Assembly (NCBI GenBank): GCA_002389705.1
Contig: DGQJ01000223.1
Coordinates: forward strand, 6,367-13,320
Length of the DNA stretch: 6,954 bases
Source: Bacteroidales bacterium UBA4417
GTDB taxonomy: Bacteria; Bacteroidota; Bacteroidia; Bacteroidales; UBA4417
Reading direction: 5' to 3'
The translations under genes were made by a program, and so were the position numbers. Below, one piece after another: positions 1 to 5,991 of this stretch. Position 1 is the stretch's first letter, and each line of letters starts with the position of its first letter. The notes under the pieces were generated by a model. The model saw only the letters and a program-made list of their open reading frames with translations, searched no databases and was not told the origin of the DNA.

Positions 1-30
1 GAAGGGATTGAGGGGATTGAAGGGGTTAAA
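1..30. repeat. G-rich 9-bp tandem repeat at window edge
   Basis: Three imperfect 9-bp units, GAAGGGATT, GAGGGGATT and GAAGGGGTT, lie in tandem at 1-27, followed by a decayed partial unit. The array may extend left of the window. It lies just downstream of the copA stop codon. The runs of three to four G on the plus strand could in principle form a G-quadruplex, but the fourth run is only GG. I infer no function. Simple slippage at a gene end is the plainest explanation. Confidence 0.6.
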
Positions 31-43
31 GGTTGGCTGTTTG

Positions 44-2233
44 TTATCCGTGTATGCTTATTCTTTTCAGTCGGAGGCTATTCATTACTACTGTTACCGA
101 GCTCATGGCCATGGCAGCGCCGGCAATCATCGGGCTGAGCAGGAAACCGGTGGCCGGGTAGAGCACTCCCGCTGCAACAGGTATAGCAATTACGTTGTAG
201 ATAAAAGCCCAGAAGAAATTCTGCCTGATAATTTTTACAGTTGCTTTCGAGAGCCGAATGGCCTGGGCTACCGCGTTCAGATCGCCCTGCATCAGTATGA
301 CGCCGGCACTGTCGATAGCAATATCAGAGCCACCTGCCATGGCAATGCCCAGGTCGGCTTCGGCCATGGCGGCTGAATCATTAATCCCATCACCAACCAT
401 AGCCACATGGTAGCCTTTCTGTCGCAACTCCTTTACAAAATGGTTTTTATCGGCTGGCATCACCCCGGCGAAATATTGGTCGATACCAGCTTTGGCAGCC
501 ATTACGGCTGCAGTTTCTTCTTTGTCGCCGGTAAGCATAAACACCTTAATGCCCAGTGATTTGAGTGCACTGATGGCCGCCGGCGAACTTTCACGCAAAG
601 TGTCTTCAACTGAAAATGCGGCAATAAGCTGGTTGTTTGCAGCGAAAAAAATAAAGTTCTCATCCCTTACATTTCCAGGAATATCAACAGTGTTTTCAAT
701 CATCAGTGCCAGGTTACCGACGCAGAACACCTGGCCTTCGTAAACTGCTCTTACGCCTTTGCCAGGAATGTCGGTAAAGTTTTCGATAGACAGCATGGGG
801 TAATCTTCAACCAGTGCAGCAATGGCAAAAGCCAGCGGATGGCCCGAACGTTTTTCGAGCGATAACAGGATTTGTTTGTATTGATCATCCTGGCTAAACC
901 ACAGGCTTCGGGTTACCACGGGTTTGCCGGTAGTTAAAGTTCCGGTTTTGTCAAAAATTACCGCGTTTATTTTGCAGGCGAGTTCCAGGGTTGATGCATT
1001 ACGGATCAGGATTCCGTGTGAGGCTCCCCGTCCGATGCCGGCCATTAATGCTGTAGGTGTAGCCAGTCCCAGGGCACAGGGGCAGGCAATGATAAGTACG
1101 CTTATAGTGGTCAGAAATGCAAAGGTTAACGGTGGTGGAGGCCCCCAGATAAACCAGGTTACAAATGTAACAGCTGCAATTGCCAGCACTACCGGCACAA
1201 AAACAGAAGCAATCTTATCGGCAAGTTTCTGAATCGGCGGCTTGGCCGATTGCGCCTCCTGTACCATGGCAATGATGCCTGCAAGCAGCGTGTTTTTCCC
1301 GGCTTTGGAAGCGGTAATCACCAGGTTGCCGTTTTTGTTCAGCGTGCCGGCAAATACACCGGCGCCAGCACTTTTATACACTGGCAAAGGTTCGCCTGAA
1401 ATCATGCTTTCGTCGAGGTACGAGTCGCCGCTAATAACCACGCCATCAACAGGAATCCTGTCGCCGGGGCGCACCATTACTTCATCGCCCTGGGCAACCA
1501 TTTGCAACGGTATTTCCATTTCTGCGCCGTTGCGTGAAACTGTAAGCGTTTTGGGCTGTAATCCCATTAAACTGCGGATAACTGACGAAGCCTTGCTTTT
1601 CGAATTTTCTTCAAGGAATTTCCCTGCAAGTATAAATGTTATGATTACGGTAGCCGATTCGTAATACACATGGGGTTGTTGCCCCGTTTTAAGAAAAAGC
1701 CAGGGCATTATCGTATTGATCAGGCTGAAAATAAAGGCAATGCCTGTGCTCAGGGCAACCAGTGTGTCCATATTAACCATGCGATGGCGGGCCTGTTTCC
1801 ATGCAATGCTGTAAAATTCGGAACCCGAAAAAAATACTACCGGCAGCGAGAAAGCCAGCAAAATCCAGTTTTTATATTCCAAATGAAAAATGTGAAACAT
1901 GGAAAGCACAAAAACCGGAAGCGTGAAAATGCCTGCAACCCATAGTTTTTGTTTCAGTTCCCTGAAATGTTTGAATTCTATATCCGCGAGTTTCTCTTCA
2001 AGGTTTTCCTCATCCACTATAATTCCATATCCAATGGATTCGACGGCTTTTGCAAAATCAGCTGGTGAAACCGTGTCGGGATCATAAGCTACATGCACAT
2101 TTGCTCCTGCATAATTCACCGAGGCTTCGGTAACGCCCGGCAGCGAAGCTATCATGCTTTCCACGCTGCCGGCGCAGGCTGCACAAGCCATACCGGTTAC
2201 CGGAAATACATTTTTGATAATCTGTGTTTTCAA
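44..2233 (-). CDS. copA: Copper-exporting P1B-1-type ATPase (CopA family)
   Basis: This 729-residue inner-membrane pump should use ATP to export Cu(I) from the cytoplasm. One N-terminal heavy-metal domain (about residues 9-72) carries the GMxCxxC metal site with C17 and C20. Hydrophobic segments near 97-115, 121-140, 155-180, 190-205, 341-363, 372-393, 672-692 and 696-716 fit the eight-helix P1B plan. Membrane metal residues are CPC at 384-386, N672 with YN at 679-680 and P685, and MxxSS at 708-712; this combination is the Cu(I) signature. The actuator loop reads SGEP (279-282), with serine in place of the usual TGE threonine. Other catalytic motifs are the phosphorylated D428 in DKTGT, HP at 465-466, TGD at 568-570 and GDGIND at 614-619. 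The start is TTG: an in-frame TAA lies four codons upstream, and the next Met is inside the metal site. Length is normal for the family. No copper chaperone or regulator gene is adjacent. Specificity for Cu(I) over Ag(I) cannot be settled from sequence. Confidence 0.95.
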   Translation of the reverse strand: MKTQIIKNVFPVTGMACAACAGSVESMIASLPGVTEASVNYAGANVHVAYDPDTVSPADFAKAVESIGYGIIVDEENLEEKLADIEFKHFRELKQKLWVAGIFTLPVFVLSMFHIFHLEYKNWILLAFSLPVVFFSGSEFYSIAWKQARHRMVNMDTLVALSTGIAFIFSLINTIMPWLFLKTGQQPHVYYESATVIITFILAGKFLEENSKSKASSVIRSLMGLQPKTLTVSRNGAEMEIPLQMVAQGDEVMVRPGDRIPVDGVVISGDSYLDESMISGEPLPVYKSAGAGVFAGTLNKNGNLVITASKAGKNTLLAGIIAMVQEAQSAKPPIQKLADKIASVFVPVVLAIAAVTFVTWFIWGPPPPLTFAFLTTISVLIIACPCALGLATPTALMAGIGRGASHGILIRNASTLELACKINAVIFDKTGTLTTGKPVVTRSLWFSQDDQYKQILLSLEKRSGHPLAFAIAALVEDYPMLSIENFTDIPGKGVRAVYEGQVFCVGNLALMIENTVDIPGNVRDENFIFFAANNQLIAAFSVEDTLRESSPAAISALKSLGIKVFMLTGDKEETAAVMAAKAGIDQYFAGVMPADKNHFVKELRQKGYHVAMVGDGINDSAAMAEADLGIAMAGGSDIAIDSAGVILMQGDLNAVAQAIRLSKATVKIIRQNFFWAFIYNVIAIPVAAGVLYPATGFLLSPMIAGAAMAMSSVTVVMNSLRLKRISIHG

Positions 2234-2253
2234 TTGCTTTTTTTAATATTCAA

Positions 2254-2261
2254 CAAAGATA
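2254..2261 (-). promoter_or_regulatory. Candidate -7 promoter element for copA
   Basis: On the minus strand this reads TATCTTTG, an exact match to the Bacteroidota TAnnTTTG element, 20 bp before the TTG start. Transcription would begin about 7 bp downstream, giving a very short leader. No convincing -33 TTG is present at the expected distance. Confidence 0.5.
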
Positions 2262-2309
2262 CCAAGTGTAGGTTTTTAAACATGCGTAAAATGCTATATT
2301 TAAGAAAAA

Positions 2310-2501
2310 TTGAGAATATTCAGCAGAAATATTGTATTCGTCTTCCTTAATTTTGCAGGCCTGGATAAAATTCCTGATCGTATTGAAAGTAATTATGGTC
2401 ATCCTGTTGCCGGCGGTAATGTAAAAAGGTGGATTTTCCCAATCTATTTGCCGGTGTATATCAAACTTCAGGAACTTTATCCTAAATTCGTCGATTCTTA
2501 A
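2310..2501 (+). CDS. Doubtful small ORF upstream of psd (63 aa)
   Basis: This open frame starts at TTG and ends in TAA 10 bp before the psd start. I do not recognise the product. The first 17 residues are mildly hydrophobic. The rest is mixed, with an aromatic/proline-rich stretch near residues 40-50 (WIFPIYLPVY). Against it being real: the start is non-ATG, there is no ribosome binding site, and the best promoter match (2348-2355) lies inside the frame, downstream of the start. It may be a leader peptide, the end of a decayed gene, or chance. It is the only candidate gene in the 278-bp copA-psd gap. Confidence 0.18.
   Translation: MRIFSRNIVFVFLNFAGLDKIPDRIESNYGHPVAGGNVKRWIFPIYLPVYIKLQELYPKFVDS
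2348..2355 (+). promoter_or_regulatory. Candidate -7 promoter element for psd
   Basis: TAATTTTG matches TAnnTTTG exactly. It lies 156 bp before the psd ATG, much farther than the 16-27 bp seen for the other genes here, so it implies a leader of about 150 nt if used. The TTG at 2332-2334 is only 13 bp upstream of it, too close for a good -33 element. Confidence 0.3.
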
Positions 2502-2511
2502 TTTACCCCTG

Positions 2512-3417
2512 ATGAATAAACCTAAACTTTACAATAGAACTACCGGGAGTTTTGAATACGAAAACACATACAAGGTCAATGGTTTATCGTTTTTGTACAA
2601 TTCAGGGATCGGGAAGATGTTTAACAGCATGTTCCTGAACAAACGTAATGTTTCCAGGATTTACGGAAGGATAATGAATGGCCGGGGAAGTGTTTACCAG
2701 ATACCTAAGTTTATTAAGCATTATAAAATAAATACGCACGAAATTAAGCGGCCGCTTGAATCGTTCCGGAGCTTTAACGATTTTTTTACCCGCGAACTTA
2801 AGGATAATGCCCGACCAATAGACCCGGAACCCACGCACCTGATATCTCCCTGTGATTCGCGTCTGCTGGTTTTCGATCTTTCGAAACAGCACGAATTGCC
2901 GGTTAAAGGATATTGGTATTCGTTATCGGACCTGGTAAAAGATGCGAAAATCGGGAGAGAATATGGCAATGGCTGGTGCTTTATTTACCGGCTGGCTCCA
3001 TCCGATTATCACAGGTTTTGCTATATGGACAGCGGTCGTCAGGAAAAAGTGCGACGTATCAGGGGTGTGCTTCATTCGGTACATCCTATTGCATTGTCGA
3101 ATACAACATCGCTTATGGTGCAGAACTACAGGGAATTAACCATGCTTCATACCAAAAATTTTGGTAAAGTGGTACATCTCGAAGTCGGGGCTTTGTTTGT
3201 AGGGAAAATTGTGCTGATCAACAAAAATGAGCATACCTTCAGGCGAGGCGAAGAAAAAGGATGGTTTGAGTTCGGGGGCTCAACCATTATCCAACTGTTT
3301 AAAAAAGATCAAGTACAGCCGGATGCCGATATCGTTGAACAGTCGCTTTTAAAAATTGAAACGATTGTCAGAATGGGCGAAAAAGTTGGTGTAAGTGCTT
3401 CTGCCAGTTTATCATAG
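2512..3417 (+). CDS. psd: Phosphatidylserine decarboxylase proenzyme (long, GGST subfamily)
   Basis: This 301-residue enzyme should decarboxylate phosphatidylserine to phosphatidylethanolamine at the inner face of the cytoplasmic membrane. It is a pyruvoyl enzyme that cuts itself. The expected cut is between G256 and S257 in the GGST motif (255-258), giving a beta chain of 256 residues and an alpha chain of 45, with S257 becoming the pyruvoyl group. Family marks in order are YNRTTG near the N-terminus (7-12), FFTRE (91-95), PCDSR with D115, LAPSDYHRF with H167, GALFVGKI (226-233) and EEKGWFEFGGST (247-258). D115, H167 and S257 fit the self-cleavage triad known from E. coli Psd. The YNR-TG opening agrees with the family's N-terminus and supports this ATG. 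The usual partner, phosphatidylserine synthase (pssA), is not in the window. Length and motif fit the Clostridium-like subfamily better than the shorter (about 220-residue) Psd common in Bacteroides, so this could be a second copy. Confidence 0.93.
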   Translation: MNKPKLYNRTTGSFEYENTYKVNGLSFLYNSGIGKMFNSMFLNKRNVSRIYGRIMNGRGSVYQIPKFIKHYKINTHEIKRPLESFRSFNDFFTRELKDNARPIDPEPTHLISPCDSRLLVFDLSKQHELPVKGYWYSLSDLVKDAKIGREYGNGWCFIYRLAPSDYHRFCYMDSGRQEKVRRIRGVLHSVHPIALSNTTSLMVQNYRELTMLHTKNFGKVVHLEVGALFVGKIVLINKNEHTFRRGEEKGWFEFGGSTIIQLFKKDQVQPDADIVEQSLLKIETIVRMGEKVGVSASASLS

Positions 3418-3431
3418 CTGCTTTACAGCAG
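3418..3431. terminator. Small hairpin between convergent genes
   Basis: CTGCT and AGCAG form a perfect 5-bp stem around a 4-nt loop (TTAC). The hairpin fills most of the 17-bp gap between the psd stop and the aldolase stop. Its position suits a two-way terminator, but the stem is short and no T-run follows on either strand, so intrinsic termination would be weak. Confidence 0.35.
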
Positions 3432-3434
3432 AAT

Positions 3435-4730
3435 TTACGGGAACATTCCTCTGATCTCATCTGCCTGCTGGCTATTGATTGGCTTAAATTTGCCGATGGC
3501 TTTACTCATAATCAGAGATCTGGCCCCGAATTCAGCAATCTCAAGCCGGTCGTAAGCCTGTAACACGCTGTTTCCCGTGGTTAAAACAGTATTATTCATG
3601 AGGATCATGGCATTGCTGACTGAACATTGGTTTACTATGAATTCCGTAAGTTTACCAAAATCAGTCATAAAGGGAACCAGTACAACTTCTTTCAGAAACA
3701 TGAGGCTTTCAGGGATGGTATGCACATCGAAAGGCGTTCCGCTTATCCCAAAGGCCATCAGGTTGGGTGGCTGGGCCAGGATGATGGAATGAATGTCCGG
3801 GTGGTTTTCGTAAATCGCCTGGTGAAGTCGTGCCGAGCGGCCTGGTGTTTTGCCGGCTTCACATTTTCCACCCGAAATTTTTACAATATCCCCTGCCTGC
3901 AGTGCCCACCTGGATATGTTTGCCGGGGTAATCAGGAAATCATTTTTATCGCAACGCATCGAAACCGTTCCGGCAGCACTTGCCATTAAGCCTTGACGGC
4001 AGCCTCTTTGCACAAATTTCAGGATTTCAATTCTCCTGTTTTCATCAGAATTATCAATTCCTGATTGTTCTGTTTGGGGATAAGCAAATTTTAATGCATT
4101 GTAAAACGCCGAAAACTCGCCCTGTGAGAGACAGGTGGGCTTGCCAAGGATATTTGCTCCAATTAAAGCATCCGCGCAATTTTCAAGAGATTCGAAACGC
4201 TGATAAGCTTCGGCAATATCAGCACCACCGGCAACCGCGCCATGGTTTTCCATCATGATGATGTTATGACCTTTGCTGAATTCACGGGCTACTTTTTCGC
4301 CTAGTTCCTGGCTGCCGGGCATGGCATATGGGGCAAAACCTACGGATCCGCAAACGCGCTGCGTGGTAAAAATAGCGAGCGGATCCGGGATTTTATCGGT
4401 GATGCTCCAGGAAACCAGTGCCGGCGGATGCGCATGCACAATGGCTTTTATGTCGGGGCGGCAATCGTATATGGCTTTGTGGAAAGGGTATTCTGACGAA
4501 GGCATGTGACTGCCTGTAACAGTTCCATCGGGTTGAATACACACGATATCCGAAGGCTGCAACTCACCTTTATCTACGCCTGCCGGGGTAATCCAGGTAT
4601 TTCCTGAAGTATCCTTTATGGAAATATTCCCTCCCGATGTGGTTGTCATGCGCCGGCTGTAAATCCGGTTCATAATTTCAGTAATCAGGTTTGCGAGCGC
4701 TTTGGCGCTGGTATTTGATGCGTTGTTCAT
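3435..4730 (-). CDS. Tandem class II aldolase/adducin-family protein with inactive second domain
   Basis: The protein has 431 residues, about twice the usual 200-220 of a FucA/AraD/RhaD-type enzyme, because the aldolase fold occurs twice. Domain 1 (about 10-215) keeps the active site: GGNIS at 33-37, ITPAG at 47-51, catalytic Glu80 in SSE, and metal ligands His99 and His101 in HAHPP and His163 in ENHG. By family knowledge it should be a Zn-dependent enzyme that cleaves, or epimerises, a ketose phosphate. Domain 2 (about 232-410) keeps the framework (SAAGTVSM, LITPA, LHQAIY, QPPN) but has A300 for the Glu and L318, Q320 and T381 for the three His, so it cannot bind metal in the normal way. No signal peptide is seen. 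The ATG at 4730 is preferred and has no ribosome binding site. The gene diverges from an AraC-type regulator, which probably controls it. The substrate is unknown: fuculose-, rhamnulose- or ribulose-phosphate type sugars are possible. Confidence 0.88.
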   Translation of the reverse strand: MNNASNTSAKALANLITEIMNRIYSRRMTTTSGGNISIKDTSGNTWITPAGVDKGELQPSDIVCIQPDGTVTGSHMPSSEYPFHKAIYDCRPDIKAIVHAHPPALVSWSITDKIPDPLAIFTTQRVCGSVGFAPYAMPGSQELGEKVAREFSKGHNIIMMENHGAVAGGADIAEAYQRFESLENCADALIGANILGKPTCLSQGEFSAFYNALKFAYPQTEQSGIDNSDENRRIEILKFVQRGCRQGLMASAAGTVSMRCDKNDFLITPANISRWALQAGDIVKISGGKCEAGKTPGRSARLHQAIYENHPDIHSIILAQPPNLMAFGISGTPFDVHTIPESLMFLKEVVLVPFMTDFGKLTEFIVNQCSVSNAMILMNNTVLTTGNSVLQAYDRLEIAEFGARSLIMSKAIGKFKPINSQQADEIRGMFP

Positions 4731-4746
4731 AAGGTCAATCGAAATG

Positions 4747-4754
4747 CAAATATA
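4747..4754 (-). promoter_or_regulatory. Candidate -7 promoter element for the aldolase gene
   Basis: On the minus strand this reads TATATTTG followed by C, an exact TAnnTTTG match 16 bp before the ATG. A TTGACA lies upstream at 4766-4771 (minus) but only 11 bp away, so it is not a proper -35/-33 element. The leader would be only a few bases long. Confidence 0.55.
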
Positions 4755-4843
4755 TCCATAAAGTTTGTCAAGTGTCAGCCATGATGATGTGTTAAAGCAA
4801 AACCGGGGACTGAGATTTCAGTACTTGCTAACCATGAGGCGAA

Positions 4844-4879
4844 TTATGATTTAATAAGCGGGATTTTTGCAAATCATAA
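4844..4879. promoter_or_regulatory. 9-bp inverted repeat in the divergent control region
   Basis: TTATGATTT (4844-4852) and AAATCATAA (4871-4879) are perfect inverted copies separated by 18 bp. The repeat lies about 20 bp upstream of the candidate -7 element of the regulator gene and about 90 bp upstream of that of the aldolase gene. The right arm can also pair with GATTT at 4862-4866 in a tighter hairpin with a TTGC loop. The position fits an operator bound by the adjacent AraC-type protein, perhaps for autoregulation. AraC-family sites are more often direct repeats, so this remains inference. Confidence 0.4.
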
Positions 4880-4899
4880 AAAAGTTCGTCTTAAAAATG

Positions 4900-4907
4900 T
4901 ATTTTTG
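4900..4907 (+). promoter_or_regulatory. Candidate -7 promoter element for the AraC-type regulator gene
   Basis: TATTTTTG is an exact TAnnTTTG match ending 16 bp before the ATG at 4924. No good -33 TTG lies 19-21 bp upstream, as is common for promoters that depend on an activator. Confidence 0.5.
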
Positions 4908-4923
4908 AGCCAAATTCACAGCC

Positions 4924-5811
4924 ATGAAGCTTGCCAGGGGCGATAATTATTTTGGTAATCCAGCGTTTGCCATTAATGTATGCAAGGTTAACCGGGCGAA
5001 AAACATTTCACACGCCAACGATCTCACCGAGGTGGAACATCACCACGATTTCATCGAAATTGTATTTATCACCAAAGGCCGTGGTGTGCAGGTTATCAGC
5101 AGCAATGAATATGAAGTATCGGAAGGTGATATTTTTATCCTGCAGGGCTTTCAGAATCATTATTTTAAAGATGCCGGCAAGGCCGAAATCATCAACCTGA
5201 TGTTCGACCCGGTACGAAGCCCTTCACTTATTTCGCCCGAAATAAAATCGATGGATGGTTTCAGCCCGCTTTTTATTCTCGAGCCCAGTTACCGTAACCG
5301 TCAGCATTTCAGGAATATGCTTCACCTCAGCCGTGTCGACCTGGCCAAATCGGAATATATCCTCAACAGCATGCTTGCCGAGTTATCGCATAAAAATTCC
5401 GGTTACGAACTCTTTATCAAGAATAAACTGGAGGAAATAATCATATTTCTTTCGCGCAAGTATTCAGAAATCAGCCAGCCCAAAGCCAAATCGCTTATCA
5501 GGATTGGCAAAGCCATTGATTATATCGAACGGAATTATACCTCAAATATTTATATCAGCGAAATGGCCGGGCTCAGTTTTATGTCGGTGCGCAATTTTCA
5601 ACGCATTTTTAAAGAGGCAACCGGGATGTCGCCCAACAATTACCTGCTCGAAATGCGGATACAACGTGCCTCGAAACTTTTAACTGAAACTGATACTGCC
5701 ATATATAATATTTCGGAGCAGGTGGGTATTTCCGACTGGTTTTATTTTTCAAAAGCTTTTAAAAAGAAATTTGGCGTGAGCCCATTAAATTACCGGAAAC
5801 AGCATAAATAA
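4924..5811 (+). CDS. AraC-family transcriptional regulator with cupin sensor domain (RhaS/RhaR-like)
   Basis: This 295-residue cytoplasmic DNA-binding regulator probably responds to a sugar. The N-terminal half is a cupin-type domain. It contains the HHHDFIEIVFITKG stretch (39-52) and a GD-IFIL strand (68-73) followed by a conserved H79, a layout very like RhaS and RhaR. A helical linker follows (about 125-190). The C-terminal AraC domain (about 193-293) has two helix-turn-helix units, near 209-230 (ISEMAGLSFMSVRNFQRIF) and 261-281, and ends in the family's GVSPLNYR signature (284-291). Length is typical. The ATG at 4924 lies just after a promoter-like element, has no ribosome binding site, and gives the expected N-terminus. 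The gene lies between a divergent aldolase gene and a downstream sugar kinase, and probably controls both. The ligand cannot be read from sequence; a sugar is inferred from the neighbours. Confidence 0.9.
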   Translation: MKLARGDNYFGNPAFAINVCKVNRAKNISHANDLTEVEHHHDFIEIVFITKGRGVQVISSNEYEVSEGDIFILQGFQNHYFKDAGKAEIINLMFDPVRSPSLISPEIKSMDGFSPLFILEPSYRNRQHFRNMLHLSRVDLAKSEYILNSMLAELSHKNSGYELFIKNKLEEIIIFLSRKYSEISQPKAKSLIRIGKAIDYIERNYTSNIYISEMAGLSFMSVRNFQRIFKEATGMSPNNYLLEMRIQRASKLLTETDTAIYNISEQVGISDWFYFSKAFKKKFGVSPLNYRKQHK

Positions 5812-5832
5812 GGCATCAGGAGTTTGTAACTT

Positions 5833-5847
5833 AAATGCATGCGATTT
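5833..5847. repeat. Near-palindrome downstream of the regulator gene
   Basis: AAAT-GCATGC-G-ATTT is a palindrome except for one extra G. It lies 21 bp after the regulator stop codon and about 110 bp upstream of the kinase promoter candidate. It has no T-run, so it is not a convincing terminator. It could be a protein-binding site or chance. Confidence 0.25.
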
Positions 5848-5915
5848 ACTCATCCATTGGCTCTAAAGTTTCACCTGTAATTCGCCGTTTAAAATTATTG
5901 GCGTAAAAATACATG

Positions 5916-5930
5916 CTATTTGCATAATAG
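5916..5930. promoter_or_regulatory. Candidate operator upstream of the kinase gene
   Basis: CTATT-TGCAT-AATAG is an inverted repeat with 5-bp arms. It contains the 9-mer TATTTGCAT (5917-5925), which also occurs on the minus strand at 4744-4752 in the aldolase promoter. Its centre is about 48 bp upstream of the likely kinase transcription start, a usual place for an activator to bind. No experimental or comparative support is available here. Confidence 0.3.
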
Positions 5931-5956
5931 TACAATTTATCTGCACTTTGTTGCTT

Positions 5957-5964
5957 TACATTTG
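5957..5964 (+). promoter_or_regulatory. Candidate -7 promoter element for the kinase gene
   Basis: TACATTTG is an exact TAnnTTTG match 27 bp before the kinase ATG. A -33 TTTG is not found at the standard distance. The 180-bp gap between the regulator and the kinase suggests the kinase has its own promoter rather than being read only from the regulator's transcript. Confidence 0.5.
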
Positions 5965-5991
5965 TGTGTTAATAACTTATAAACGCGCATC

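Noticed and set aside
8..376. Plus-strand open frame of 122 codons opposite the end of copA.
   Set aside because: It lies antisense to a well-supported gene, has no family motif and mirrors copA codons.
1242..1664. Plus-strand open frame of 140 codons opposite copA.
   Set aside because: Antisense shadow of the actuator and transmembrane coding region, with no recognisable domain.
2260..2270. TACCAAGTGTA beside the copA promoter, resembling a CopY/BlaI-type TACAnnTGTA operator.
   Set aside because: Only the outer TAC/GTA bases match and the spacing is one base too long; too weak to call.
2602..2892. Minus-strand open frame of 96 codons opposite psd.
   Set aside because: Antisense to a complete enzyme gene, with no motif or promoter.
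3627..3989. Plus-strand open frame of 120 codons opposite the tandem aldolase gene.
   Set aside because: Antisense shadow with no motif; the minus-strand gene explains the region fully.
4766..4771. TTGACA on the minus strand upstream of the aldolase gene, like a sigma-70 -35 box.
   Set aside because: It lies 11 bp from the TATATT, not about 17, and the flanking sequence fits the Bacteroidota-type -7 element better.
5812..5991. Repeated ATTGGC and TAACTTA words between the regulator and the kinase, as possible AraC-type direct repeats.
   Set aside because: The copies are short, differ in flanks and have no regular spacing, so chance is adequate.
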